DNA of 64,000 nucleotides from NCBI GenBank assembly GCA_963528625.1, contig CAURVQ010000005.1, forward strand, positions 4,485 to 68,484, in the 5' to 3' direction. This DNA is from CALHVR01 sp963528625. Its GTDB lineage: Bacteria; Fusobacteriota; Fusobacteriia; Fusobacteriales; Leptotrichiaceae. Position 1 is the first letter of the stretch. Each line of letters opens with the position of its first letter. Both the position numbers and the translations under genes were made by a program. Shown one piece after another: positions 1 to 8,811 of the stretch. The notes beneath the pieces were generated by a model that was not told the DNA's origin, searched no databases, and worked only from the letters and a program-made list of their open reading frames with translations.

Positions 1-148
1 TTACTCTTGTTCCATCAAAATTTCCTTTTTGACGTTGAACATCTGTCACTTTACAAGTTACAGTTTTTAATTTTTTATCATCTTTCACATTATTTTCTGC
101 AAAAATCATAGTGCTAATCCCCAATATTAACAACATTAATTTTTTCAT
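1..148 (-). CDS. Exported protein of unknown function, N-terminal part only
   Basis: The ATG at 148 is preceded by an AGGAGG-type ribosome site, and the frame stays open for 49 codons to the window edge, so the 3' end is missing. The first 17 or so residues form a Sec signal peptide: two lysines, a hydrophobic stretch, and a likely cleavage site after Phe-Ala. The mature start is rich in Lys, Thr and Val and contains one cysteine (VTCKVTD). There is no lipobox, so a periplasmic or outer-membrane location is inferred. I do not recognise the family from this fragment. A promoter lies at 186-214. Confidence 0.6.
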   Translation of the reverse strand, partial: MKKLMLLILGISTMIFAENNVKDDKKLKTVTCKVTDVQRQKGNFDGTRV

Positions 149-185
149 TTTTCCTCCTAGATAATTTACAAATATTTTTATAAGT

Positions 186-214
186 ATTTTACTATATTTT
201 TCATTATTTTACAA
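186..214 (-). promoter_or_regulatory. Promoter for the exported protein gene
   Basis: Minus-strand TTGTAA and TAAAAT hexamers are separated by exactly 17 nt, about 38 bases upstream of the ATG at 148. This is a match to a sigma-70 type promoter by inspection only. Confidence 0.45.
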
Positions 215-335
215 TATATTATTTTTCATTTTTTAGCTATCATTAATTTTACCTTTGTTTAATATTTTAACCCCTTTTTTTAGTATATTACTTAACTTCA
301 CCCTATTTTCTAATTATATTTCAATATTATTTTTA

Positions 336-370
336 ATTAAAAAAATAAGAGGATTTATAATTTCCTCTTA
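336..370 (-). terminator. Intrinsic terminator of the peptide/nickel importer operon
   Basis: On the minus strand an 8-bp stem (TAAGAGGA/TCCTCTTA, arms 363-370 and 346-353) with a 9-nt loop is followed by a T-rich tract. It lies directly after the stop codon of the last ABC gene. Confidence 0.8.
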
Positions 371-373
371 GTT

Positions 374-1126
374 TTATATTTCAAACACTGAATTAATTAA
401 TTTTTTTGTATATGGATGTTTAGAATTAGTTTTTAAATCCTTTGAATCTAGTATTTCCATTATTTCACCACAACACATTACTATTATTTTTTGGCTCATT
501 TTCTGAACTACCGCCAAATCATGACTTATAAATAAATACGATAATTTTTTCTCAATTCTTAATTTTTCTAAAAGTTCTAATATTTGTTTTTGAATAGAAA
601 CATCTAAAGCACTCGTTATTTCATCACAAATGACAAGTTTTGGTTTTATAATTAATGTTTTAGCAATTGTTATTCTTTGTAATTGACCGCCAGAAAATTC
701 ATGTGGATATCTATTTAATGATTGTTCATCCAATCCAACATCTTTCAATGCCTTTTTCATAATAGTTACAGTTTCATTTTTCGGTATTTTCATAAAATTC
801 CTAATCGGTTCATATAAATAATCAATTATTTTCATTCTAGGGTTAAAAGATGACAACGGCTCTTGAAAAATCATTTGAATATTTTTAGAAAATTTATTAT
901 TTATTAATTCATTTCCATCAAAAAATATACTACCTGTTGTTTTCTTTTCAATTCCAGCAATTATTCTTGCAAGTGTGCTTTTACCACAACCACTTTCCCC
1001 TACAATTCCTAAACATTCTCCATCTTTTAATCTAAAACTAATATTATTTAATGCAAAAAACTTTTCTTTTTTATTTCCTTCAAAAACTTTTGAAAGATTT
1101 TCTATAATTAATAAATCTTTTTCCAT
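374..1126 (-). CDS. Peptide/nickel ABC transporter ATPase (DppF/OppF type)
   Basis: One of two cytoplasmic ATPases powering a peptide- or nickel-type importer. Walker A GESGCGKST is at about residues 43-51, the Q-loop at IFQEP near 87, the signature FSGGQ near 144 and Walker B LVICDE near 164, with the switch His in ISHD downstream. At 250 aa it is shorter than DppF (about 320 aa): the C-terminal oligopeptide-permease extension is missing, as in nickel-type (NikE-like) ATPases. It is the last gene of the operon, 12 bp after its partner ATPase and followed by a terminator. The substrate cannot be read from the ATPase; dipeptides or nickel are both possible. Confidence 0.88.
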   Translation of the reverse strand: MEKDLLIIENLSKVFEGNKKEKFFALNNISFRLKDGECLGIVGESGCGKSTLARIIAGIEKKTTGSIFFDGNELINNKFSKNIQMIFQEPLSSFNPRMKIIDYLYEPIRNFMKIPKNETVTIMKKALKDVGLDEQSLNRYPHEFSGGQLQRITIAKTLIIKPKLVICDEITSALDVSIQKQILELLEKLRIEKKLSYLFISHDLAVVQKMSQKIIVMCCGEIMEILDSKDLKTNSKHPYTKKLINSVFEI

Positions 1127-1138
1127 ATCGTCCCCAAT

Positions 1139-1915
1139 TTATTTTAATTTTATTAATGAACTCAGTAATTTTTTTGTATAATTTTGTTTTGGATTTTTTA
1201 TAATATTTTCTTTACTATCAAATTCAATAATTTCACCATTTTTCATAACAGCTATTCTATTGGAAATATAAGCAGCAACCCCTATATTATGAGTTACTAA
1301 TAAAATAGATACTCCATATTCTTTATTTATTCTTTTTAATTCTTCTACAATTTGAGCTTGTACCGTTACATCTAATGCACTTGTTGGTTCATCTGCCAAT
1401 ATTAATTTCGGTTTTTGAGATAAAATCATCGCAATAGCAACACGCTGTTTCATACCTCCCGAAAGCTCAAATGGATAAGACTTCATTACTCTTTCAATAT
1501 CATTCAAATTTACTTTTAATAAATTTTCTTTTATTATTTCAATCGCTTCCTTTTTAGAAATTTTATTATGAGTTAAAATATATTCCAAAAACTGTTTTTC
1601 AACTGTTTTTATAGGATTCATTGTTGCTCCAGCGTCTTGAAATATAATACCTATTTCTTTTCCTCGTATTTTTTGAATTTCTTTTTCATTTAATAAAGAA
1701 ATATTTTCTCCTAAAAACAAAATCTCTCCATTTGATATAAATCCACCATTTGAAATAATATTTAATATTGCTCTAATTAAAGTACTTTTTCCGCTTCCAC
1801 TTTCTCCAACTATTGAAATTATTTCTTTTTCATTTATATTAAAATTCAAATTTTCTATAATTTTATTTTTAGTATATACAACATCTAAATTTTTAATTTC
1901 TAATAGTGGCTTCAT
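1139..1915 (-). CDS. Peptide/nickel ABC transporter ATPase (DppD/OppD type)
   Basis: The second ATPase of the importer. Walker A GESGSGKST is near residue 38, signature LSGGM near 150, and Walker B LILADEP with the D-loop SALD follows. At 258 aa it also lacks the long C-terminal domain of OppD, which favours the short NikD-like branch. It lies 11 bp downstream of the binding-protein gene and 12 bp upstream of the second ATPase, so all five genes probably form one transcript. Pairing of two unequal ATPases with two permeases is the standard arrangement of this importer class. Confidence 0.88.
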   Translation of the reverse strand: MKPLLEIKNLDVVYTKNKIIENLNFNINEKEIISIVGESGSGKSTLIRAILNIISNGGFISNGEILFLGENISLLNEKEIQKIRGKEIGIIFQDAGATMNPIKTVEKQFLEYILTHNKISKKEAIEIIKENLLKVNLNDIERVMKSYPFELSGGMKQRVAIAMILSQKPKLILADEPTSALDVTVQAQIVEELKRINKEYGVSILLVTHNIGVAAYISNRIAVMKNGEIIEFDSKENIIKNPKQNYTKKLLSSLIKLK

Positions 1916-1926
1916 ACAATCATCCT

Positions 1927-3480
1927 TTATTTTTTAATTTTAGTATCTAATGTTATTAAATAATAATCTATCGGGAAAGTTTTTAAATTTTCTACTTTTT
2001 TGCTTGAAACATCAACATTTGATTGACTTATTAAATGCATTCCATAACCTTCATTTATAATTAATTGACTTGCTTCTCTCGCAATTTTTTCTCTTTCAAC
2101 TACATCAAATGTTACAGATAATTTTTCAACTAAATCATCTAATGTTTTATCGCTATATTTCCCAGAATTTCCACTACCATTTGTTGTAAAGAAGTTTGCT
2201 AAGAACCATTGAGGATCTCCTGTTGATAATGTTTGAATGTTTTTAAAGAAGAAATCAAAATTACCTTTTTCTACAACATCTTCAACATTTTCAGCTAAAT
2301 TAACATTAAGTTTTATTCCAACTTCTTTTAATTGTGCTTCCAACAATTCAGCTACAACTGTATTTGCTCTCGTAACTTTTTGAGCTGAAGTTCCGTACAT
2401 CTCTATTTCTAAATTTTTACCATTTTTATCAACATAACCGTCACCATTAGTGTCTTTATATCCTGCTTCTGCCAATAATGCTTTGGCTTTTTCTACATCA
2501 TATTTAGCTCCTTGTACTTTATCTCCACCATAAGGTGTTGATGGTGAAAATGGTGCTTTTGCTGCTACTGCTCCACCTCCAACTACTTTTGCAATCGTAT
2601 CATAGTCAACTGCTGCATTTAATGCTAAACGAATATTTTTATCATTTAAAGGAGCTCTTTGTACATTCATTATCATTGATTCTACACGAGTTCCTACTTT
2701 TGTCCCTACATTAAAGTCTTTATTATCAGTAAATAAAGCAATGTTTGCTGCTCTAATTCCTTGAGCTACATCGACATCTCCAGATTGTAACGCTAACGCT
2801 CTTGTATTGTCGTCTTCAATATTAAACACTGTCATTCCACTTAACCCCGGTTTTCCACCCCAATAATTATCGTATGCTTCCATTTCAAATGAAGTTCCCG
2901 GATTAAACGAAGTTATTTTATAAGGCCCTGTTGTAACAGGCGTTTCTTTAAATTTACTTGTATCTGCCGTTGTATCAACTATTATAAATAACGGTTCAGA
3001 TATATTTGCCAAAAATGCTCCATAAGGTTCTTTTGTTTTAAAGATAACATTTTCTCCATCAACTGTTATCGTATCAATATTTAAAGTCGTTGCTCCTCTT
3101 TCGTTTAATTTCATTGATCTTTCAATTGATGTTTTAACTGCTTCTGGCGTTAATGGATTCCCATTTTGGAATGTAACACCTTTTCTTATATGAAATTTCC
3201 AAGTTTTTTCATCAACATTTTCTCAAGAATCTGCAAGTTGTCCCACTATATTTAAGTTTTCATCTATTGTCACCAATGTTTCTCCCGCTGCAACTCTTGT
3301 TAAAGTCCAACCATCCCATTCATTAGCTGGATCTAATGTTTCTCCAAACCAATAAAGTGCCACTTTCAAATGTCCTCTTTCGCCATTATTTGTTTTTGCT
3401 TCCTCTTTTTTTGCTCCACAACTTATGAAAACAAAACATAAAATTGCTGTTAAAATAACTTTTAATAATCCTTTTTTCAC
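1927..3480 (-). pseudogene. Substrate-binding lipoprotein of the peptide/nickel importer, interrupted by one in-frame TGA
   Basis: A family 5 extracellular solute-binding protein (DppA/NikA type). The N-terminus is a lipoprotein signal (FVFISC lipobox, Cys21). The frame runs unbroken from 3480 to 1927 apart from a TGA at 3223-3225, after Leu-Ala-Asp-Ser. The translation resumes with ENVDEKTW and HIRKGV, which is exactly the family block where a tryptophan normally follows LA(D/E)S, so TGG to TGA is the simplest reading. Without the stop the protein would be about 517 aa, a normal length. There is no convincing start with a ribosome site downstream of the stop. It could be a true nonsense mutation, a sequencing error or a phase-varying loss; the rest of the operon looks intact. 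Confidence 0.8.
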
Positions 3481-3488
3481 TTTTCCTC

Positions 3489-4301
3489 CTAATTTTTTGT
3501 AATTTTATTTTTTGGATCTAAAATATCTCTCAAACTTTCTCCTAACAAATTAAATATTGCGACACAAATAAATATCGCTAAACCGGGATAAAATAAAATC
3601 CACGGTGCAGTTTGAATATATTTTTTACCTTCTCCTAACATAAGTCCCCACTCTGGAGTCGGTGGTTGTACCCCAATTCCTAATAAAGATAAACTTGATA
3701 AAGTTAATAAATTATTTGCTATATCTTGCATTGTTAATACTATTAAATACGGAAATATATTCGGTGCTAAATATTTATACATTACTCTTAAAGTACTTGC
3801 ACCACTTAACTTCGCTTGATTTATAAAGTTTTCATTTTTCATAGATGTTACTATACTTCGTGTTACTCTTGCATAGTTTGTCCAATTTATTAAAACCATT
3901 ACTAAAATCAAATTATGTAGTCCTCCACCAATCATACTAACAACTACAATTACAAATATAATATATGGAAACGACATTATTAAATCAACAAATCTCATTA
4001 TAATAATATCAATATATCCACCAACATATCCTGATACAAGACCTATTCCTATCCCTAAAAAAGCTACAATAAATGTCACTACTATTGAAATAAGTAAAGA
4101 ATATCTTCCACCGTACAATATTCTTGATAATACATCTCTTCCTGTATAATCAGTTCCTAATAAATATTTAGAATTTGGTGCTTTTAAGACTTCTTCATAA
4201 TTTTGTAAATTGGGATCATAAGGTGCTAAATAATTTGCAAAAATAACTATCAATACAAGAATAATAGAAAATGATAAAAACAAATAAAATTTCTTTTTCA
4301 T
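3489..4301 (-). CDS. Peptide/nickel ABC transporter permease (DppC type)
   Basis: Inner-membrane permease of 270 aa. An N-terminal membrane segment is followed by the OppC_N-type stretch NYLAPYDPN, then about five further helices of the BPD_transp_1 fold. The cytoplasmic EAA loop is recognisable (QAKLSGAS near residue 160), as is the family block PPTPEWGLML near 215. Its ATG overlaps the stop codon of the upstream permease gene (TAATG), which indicates translational coupling. It forms a heterodimer with the product of 4301-5236. Confidence 0.9.
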   Translation of the reverse strand: MKKKFYLFLSFSIILVLIVIFANYLAPYDPNLQNYEEVLKAPNSKYLLGTDYTGRDVLSRILYGGRYSLLISIVVTFIVAFLGIGIGLVSGYVGGYIDIIIMRFVDLIMSFPYIIFVIVVVSMIGGGLHNLILVMVLINWTNYARVTRSIVTSMKNENFINQAKLSGASTLRVMYKYLAPNIFPYLIVLTMQDIANNLLTLSSLSLLGIGVQPPTPEWGLMLGEGKKYIQTAPWILFYPGLAIFICVAIFNLLGESLRDILDPKNKITKN

Positions 4302-5236
4302 TATTCATCCTCCAATCTTATTCTTGGATCAATAAATTTAGATAATATGTCTACTAATAAATTTATTGTTACAAAAATTATTCCCGTCCAAATTACATAT
4401 CCTTGCATAAGAAAATAATCTCTATTTGTTATAGCATCTGCCGCCATTTTACCCAGTCCTCTATATTCAAATACCGTTTCTATTATTGTAGTTCCACCTA
4501 ATATTGCCCCTATTGACATTCCAAACATTGTTATTATTGTCAGTAAAGAATTCGGCAAAATATGAAAAATCATTATTTTATAATATGAAATTCCTTTTGA
4601 TTTTAGTCCTACAACATAATCTTTATTAATTTCTTCTAATATACATGTTCTTATTCTTCTAACATATACCGAAATTAACCAAGCTGATAAAGTCATCGAC
4701 GGTAAAATTAGACTTTTTATTCCATCTCCACCTATTATCGGTAAAAGCTTAAATTTTACAGAAAATACATACATAAGCATAAGTCCTAACCAAAAACTTG
4801 GTATAGAGATTCCTAAAAATGAGAAAAATCGTACCATTTGATCAATCCACTTATTTTTATAATGTGCAGACATTATACCAAACGGGAGTGATACTAAAAT
4901 CGTTATTAGCACAGATGTTCCTGTTAATGCTAATGTTTTAGGCACTCTTTTTTTGATTTCATCTTTAACAGGTACCCCATATCTCGTCGATATACCAAAA
5001 TCTCCTTTTAATACATTTTTTGACCATCTAACATACTGTTTAACAAAATTGTCATTGTATCCCATCTCTTGTTTTTTCTTTTCAATATATTCTTTATCAC
5101 CTACTGTCCCCATTGAAATATATTTCATTGATATTGGATCAGAAGGAGCTAAGTACATCAGCAAAAATGTAAAAAAAGTTACTCCAATTAATATAGGGAT
5201 TAAATAAAGAATCCTTTTAAATACATAGAATATCAA
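4301..5236 (-). CDS. Peptide/nickel ABC transporter permease (DppB type)
   Basis: First gene of the importer operon, 311 aa. The protein begins with the typical N-terminal helix of the family (RILYLIPILIGVTF) and has six predicted membrane segments with an EAA-type loop (GLKSKGIS). The start is a TTG, placed 5 nt after a strong AAGGAGGT ribosome site; no in-frame ATG fits that site. A promoter with 17-nt spacing lies at 5287-5315. Known family role: transmembrane pore for peptides, nickel or related ligands. Confidence 0.88.
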   Translation of the reverse strand: MIFYVFKRILYLIPILIGVTFFTFLLMYLAPSDPISMKYISMGTVGDKEYIEKKKQEMGYNDNFVKQYVRWSKNVLKGDFGISTRYGVPVKDEIKKRVPKTLALTGTSVLITILVSLPFGIMSAHYKNKWIDQMVRFFSFLGISIPSFWLGLMLMYVFSVKFKLLPIIGGDGIKSLILPSMTLSAWLISVYVRRIRTCILEEINKDYVVGLKSKGISYYKIMIFHILPNSLLTIITMFGMSIGAILGGTTIIETVFEYRGLGKMAADAITNRDYFLMQGYVIWTGIIFVTINLLVDILSKFIDPRIRLEDE

Positions 5237-5286
5237 ATTTACCTCCTTATCAAGATTTTTTAGATATTATTTTATCTAGTCCCCAT

Positions 5287-5315
5287 AGAATAGCATAATT
5301 CATTCTTTTTTTCAA
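5287..5315 (-). promoter_or_regulatory. Promoter of the peptide/nickel importer operon
   Basis: Minus-strand TTGAAA (5310-5315) and TATTCT (5287-5292) with 17-nt spacing, about 50 bases upstream of the TTG start at 5236. Confidence 0.55.
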
Positions 5316-5522
5316 TGAATTTTAGACATTTTTTTACTAATTTTTACTAAAAATAAAATCTCTCTATTACTTATTATTACTGACTTAAATAAGAAAATCA
5401 ATCTCTTTTATTTTGCTTGACAAAGTATTAAATAAAAATTTTAACTAAATCTATAAATTTTAGTACAAAAATATTTTCCCTATTATAATTTCGAATCAAC
5501 TTAATTTATAATTAATATTTTT

Positions 5523-5552
5523 TTGACATTTATCAACATTTTTTATTATAAT
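5523..5552 (+). promoter_or_regulatory. Promoter of patB
   Basis: Perfect TTGACA (5523-5528) and TATAAT (5547-5552) separated by 18 nt. The predicted transcript starts near 5559, inside any longer reading frame beginning at 5523, and this supports the ATG at 5589 as the real start. Confidence 0.8.
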
Positions 5553-5588
5553 ATACTAAAGATTTTTATACAGAAAGAGGAACTTATT

Positions 5589-6770
5589 ATGAAATACAAT
5601 TTTGATGAAATAATTGATAGAAAAAATAATCATTCTGTTAAATACAATGAATTAGGCAGATTTAAAAACGAGAATGTCATTCCACTTTGGATTGCAGATA
5701 TGGATTTTCGTACAGCCGAGCCAATCATTCAAGCTTTAAGAGATAAAGTGGAACACGGTATTTTTGGTTATGTTTATCGACCAGATGAATATTTTGATGC
5801 TTTCATAAATTGGCAAAAAAAAAGATTTGGATGGACACCAAAAAGAGAATTACTTAGTTATAGTATAGGAGTCGTGCCATCTCTTGGAACTTTAATAAAG
5901 CAATTTTCTAAAAAAGGAGATAAAATTTTAATTCAAACACCTGTTTACTCTGAGTTTTACGACATTACGCTTGATAACGAAAGAGTTATTATTGAAAATA
6001 AATTTATAGAAAAAAATAATGAATATTTTTTAGATTTAGTTGATTTTGAAGAAAAATTAAAACAACGACCAAAAGCCTTTATTTTTTGTAATCCTCACAA
6101 TCCACTTGGAAAAGTTTGGACGCGTGACGAACTAAAAGCTATGGGTGATTTATGTATAAAATATAATGTCCCTATTATCTCTGACGAAATTCACGCAGAT
6201 TTGACATTATGGGAATACACTCATATTCCAATGGCTTCAGTGTCTAAAGAAATTGCAGCAAACACAGTAACTTGTACATCTACTGGAAAAGCATTTAATT
6301 TAGCTGGTATGCAATGTGCAACAATTATTTTTAATAACATTCAAGAAAAAAATAAATTTGATAAATTTTGGAAAAATTTAGAAGTTCACAGAAACAATCC
6401 ATTCAATTTAGTTGCAAATATTGCCGCTTACACTGAAGGAGAGGAATATTTAGAACAACTAAAATCATATCTTGAAGGAAATATCACTTTTTTAAATGAA
6501 TTTTTTGAGAAAAATATTAATTTAATTAAAGCTAACACTCCAAAAGCAACATATTTAGTTTGGCTTGATTGCCGTGAGCTTTGTAAAAAATATAATTTTA
6601 ATCAATCAGATTTAGAAGACTTTTTCATTTATAAAGCAAAATTAGGGTTAAACCCTTGTCGTGTTTTTCAACATAATTCATCAGGATTTATGCGTCTAAA
6701 CCTTGCATGTCCAAGACCTTTACTTGAAAAAGCTTTAAATCAATTAAAAGATGCTCTTAATAATTTATAA
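5589..6770 (+). CDS. patB: PatB/MalY-type cystathionine beta-lyase (PLP aminotransferase fold)
   Basis: PLP-dependent C-S lyase of aminotransferase class I/II, 393 aa, the usual size. The N-terminal block with NENVIPLWIADMDF is typical of the MalY/PatB family; the cofactor region includes FCNPHNPLG, SDEIHADL and the Schiff-base lysine in TSTGKAFNLAG. It would cleave cystathionine or cysteine to pyruvate, ammonia and a thiol or H2S. I chose the ATG at 5589 because it has an AGAGGAA ribosome site and because the upstream codons overlap a consensus promoter. It is monocistronic, ending at a bidirectional terminator. The cysteine-synthesis genes cysK-cysE elsewhere in the window act in the opposite direction. 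Confidence 0.88.
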   Translation: MKYNFDEIIDRKNNHSVKYNELGRFKNENVIPLWIADMDFRTAEPIIQALRDKVEHGIFGYVYRPDEYFDAFINWQKKRFGWTPKRELLSYSIGVVPSLGTLIKQFSKKGDKILIQTPVYSEFYDITLDNERVIIENKFIEKNNEYFLDLVDFEEKLKQRPKAFIFCNPHNPLGKVWTRDELKAMGDLCIKYNVPIISDEIHADLTLWEYTHIPMASVSKEIAANTVTCTSTGKAFNLAGMQCATIIFNNIQEKNKFDKFWKNLEVHRNNPFNLVANIAAYTEGEEYLEQLKSYLEGNITFLNEFFEKNINLIKANTPKATYLVWLDCRELCKKYNFNQSDLEDFFIYKAKLGLNPCRVFQHNSSGFMRLNLACPRPLLEKALNQLKDALNNL

Positions 6771-6776
6771 AAGCAA

Positions 6777-6800
6777 AAGGACTGAAATTTTCAGTCCTTA
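6777..6800. terminator. Bidirectional terminator between patB and rseP
   Basis: A near-perfect hairpin (AAGGACTGAAA/TTTCAGTCCTT) between convergent genes, with a T-rich stretch on the plus side and a shorter one on the minus side. Confidence 0.8.
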
Positions 6801-6821
6801 TTTTAAATTTATTTCTCTTTT

Positions 6822-7688
6822 TTATTTAAAATACTTCATAATATCATTAAACATTACATATAACATTAGTATAATCAATAAAATCATTCCACACATATGA
6901 ACGATATTTTCAACTTTTTTATTTACTTTTATTCCAAAAAATTCTGGGATTACAAATAATATACGCCCTCCGTCCAAAGCTGGAATTGGTAATAAATTCA
7001 TTATTCCAATATTTACTGACAACATAGCAAATATATTTTTCATAACAGAAATTCCTTCGCTTTTATAAATTTGACCAACAACTTTTGGAAGTCCAACAGG
7101 CCCCGTCATCTCTTTTGGAGCTACATGTCCTGTAAATAATAATTTTACACCATTTAATGTTTCGTAAAATATTTGTAAAAATAATTTCCATGTTATTTTT
7201 AATTGTAATAAAAATCCTACATCATGTGCAAGTCCAGTCATTGCTGCAACAACAAAAAACAAAACAATAAAAGCTGATAAGAAATTCATTGTGACTCCAG
7301 CGATTAAAACAATAAATCTTTGTAACGGACTTTTTGTGAAGAATCCATTTTCATTATCGTAATTAATTTCATCTATTTCTTCTTGTGTGTAAATAATTGC
7401 ATCGTCATTTTCTTCAAGTATTTTGTTTATTTCTTCCTCTGTTTCTACTATTATCGCATCTTTTTCTATTTTTTGCTCTTCCATTCCACTAATATTTACA
7501 AATCCACCTAACGGAAATACTCTTATTGAATAAACTGTTTCTCCAAACTTTTTACTTATCAGTTTTGGTCCCATTCCTAAAGAAAATTCCTTAACTGGCA
7601 TTTTAAACCATTTTGCTGTCATAAAATGTCCTAATTCATGTAAAAATATTATTAATCCTAAAATTATAATTGTTAATAAAACTCCCAT
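6822..7688 (-). CDS. rseP: RseP-like site-2 membrane metalloprotease lacking a PDZ domain
   Basis: Intramembrane zinc protease of family M50B. The HELGH metal site is at residues 17-21 in the first membrane helix, with the second motif (NLLPIPALDGGR) near residue 240; both are intact, so catalysis is plausible. The protein is 288 aa, whereas RseP homologues have about 340-450. The helix at MNFLSAF runs almost directly into the C-terminal half, with no room for the usual periplasmic PDZ domain. A strongly acidic stretch (about residues 70-115) sits between the first and second helices. Known relatives cleave anti-sigma factors or signal-peptide remnants; the substrate here is unknown. Transcription is from a promoter at 7764-7792. 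Confidence 0.82.
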   Translation of the reverse strand: MGVLLTIIILGLIIFLHELGHFMTAKWFKMPVKEFSLGMGPKLISKKFGETVYSIRVFPLGGFVNISGMEEQKIEKDAIIVETEEEINKILEENDDAIIYTQEEIDEINYDNENGFFTKSPLQRFIVLIAGVTMNFLSAFIVLFFVVAAMTGLAHDVGFLLQLKITWKLFLQIFYETLNGVKLLFTGHVAPKEMTGPVGLPKVVGQIYKSEGISVMKNIFAMLSVNIGIMNLLPIPALDGGRILFVIPEFFGIKVNKKVENIVHMCGMILLIILMLYVMFNDIMKYFK

Positions 7689-7715
7689 TTCTTCCTACTT
7701 TCTTTATTTTTCATT

Positions 7716-7743
7716 TTGATTTACAAATATTTTATGTTATAAT
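7716..7743 (+). promoter_or_regulatory. Promoter of the EamA transporter gene
   Basis: TTGATT (7716-7721) and TATAAT (7738-7743) with 16-nt spacing and an extended -10 (TGT before TATAAT). It faces the rseP promoter at 7764-7792. Confidence 0.7.
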
Positions 7744-7763
7744 ATGTAATCGTTACAGTTTGT

Positions 7764-7792
7764 ATTATATCACAATTTAAAATTTTATCCAA
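7764..7792 (-). promoter_or_regulatory. Promoter of rseP
   Basis: Minus-strand TTGGAT and TATAAT with 17-nt spacing and an extended -10 (TGA before TATAAT), 75-100 bases upstream of the rseP start. Confidence 0.7.
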
Positions 7793-7830
7793 TAATACAA
7801 ACAAATTATTACTGGAAGGAGAATACTAAT

Positions 7831-8772
7831 ATGAAAAAACAAACACCATTTTTAGGAAGTATCTTTATTATTATTGCAGCTATGATGTGGGGGATTGATG
7901 GAATTTTACTTACACCTTCATATTTCAATAAATTTCAATTTTTTGATGTTAATTTTATAGTTTTTATCGCACATGCCATACCAACTATAATTTTATCAAT
8001 CTTTTTTTCAAAACAATACAAATATTTAAAAACATTCACAAAAAGTGATTATTTATTCTTTATTTTAATTGCATTATTTGGAGGAACAATTGGAACTTTA
8101 TCAATAGTAAAAGCATTAGAATTAAGTAATTATACTCCGTATAGTATAGTTATTTTAATTCAAAAAACACAACCGATTTTTGCGATATTACTTGCAATTT
8201 TCTTACTTAAAGAAAAACCGTCAAAAAACTTTTATGTTGTAGCAGTTATAGCATTAATCGCTATTTATTTCTTAACTTTTGAATTTAAAAGTCCGGTATT
8301 ATTAAAACAAAATAATTTACTTGCTGTTTTATATTCATTACTTGCAGCTTTTTCATTTGGAAGTTCAACAGTTTTTGGAAAAAAAGTTGTTTATAAATTT
8401 TCTTTTTTGACAAGTACATTTTATAGATTTTTCTTTACGACAATCATCACAATGTTATTCGTTATATTTTCTGAAACTACAAGAAATACAATTACACAAT
8501 ATACACAAAATAAAAATCTAATGGAATTATCTTTATTTATTGCAATTTTTGGACTTTTAGCTATACTTATTTACTACAACGGATTAAAATATGTAAAAGC
8601 TACGGTTGCAACTTTTTGTGAATTAGCTTTTCCTATCACATCTGTTGTAACAGAAGCTATTATTTATAAAAGATTTTTATCACCAATTCAGTTAGTTGCT
8701 GCCATCGTTCTAGTTGCAGTAATTTTATACTTAAATCTAGGAAATGTTAAAATTAAAACTAATGAAAATTAA
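7831..8772 (+). CDS. EamA-family (DMT) transporter
   Basis: Inner-membrane protein of 313 aa with about ten hydrophobic helices in two EamA repeats. The first half contains the AMMWGIDGILL helix and a GGTIGTLSIVKALELS motif; the second begins around AAFSFGSSTVFGKK. The family exports amino acids, nucleosides or drugs, and substrate cannot be predicted from sequence. It is a single-gene unit with its own extended -10 promoter and a good GGAAGGAG ribosome site. It converges on a LysR regulator gene with which it shares a terminator, but nothing shows that the regulator controls it. Confidence 0.85.
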   Translation: MKKQTPFLGSIFIIIAAMMWGIDGILLTPSYFNKFQFFDVNFIVFIAHAIPTIILSIFFSKQYKYLKTFTKSDYLFFILIALFGGTIGTLSIVKALELSNYTPYSIVILIQKTQPIFAILLAIFLLKEKPSKNFYVVAVIALIAIYFLTFEFKSPVLLKQNNLLAVLYSLLAAFSFGSSTVFGKKVVYKFSFLTSTFYRFFFTTIITMLFVIFSETTRNTITQYTQNKNLMELSLFIAIFGLLAILIYYNGLKYVKATVATFCELAFPITSVVTEAIIYKRFLSPIQLVAAIVLVAVILYLNLGNVKIKTNEN

Positions 8773-8777
8773 TTTAA

Positions 8778-8811
8778 AAAACAGGACTGATTCAATTCAA
8801 TCCTGTTTTTT
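8778..8811. terminator. Bidirectional terminator between the EamA and LysR genes
   Basis: Stem AAAACAGGA(C/T)TGA pairing with TCAATCCTGTTTT, one wobble, flanked by A-runs on the left and a T-run on the right, so it can act in both directions. Confidence 0.85.

Larger units (their letters stand above)
5237..5588. other. Intergenic region between divergent transcription units
   Basis: About 350 bases without a gene. It holds the leftward promoter of the importer operon (5287-5315) and the rightward promoter of patB (5523-5552). Between them the sequence is very AT-rich; a second TTGACA occurs near 5414 on the plus strand but no matching -10 is convincing. I see no open frame, repeat or RNA fold worth naming. 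Confidence 0.6.

Noticed and set aside
1927..3480. Genome-wide reading of TGA as tryptophan
   Set aside because: Only one such TGA was seen, TGG is frequent, and almost all other genes are intact with the standard code.
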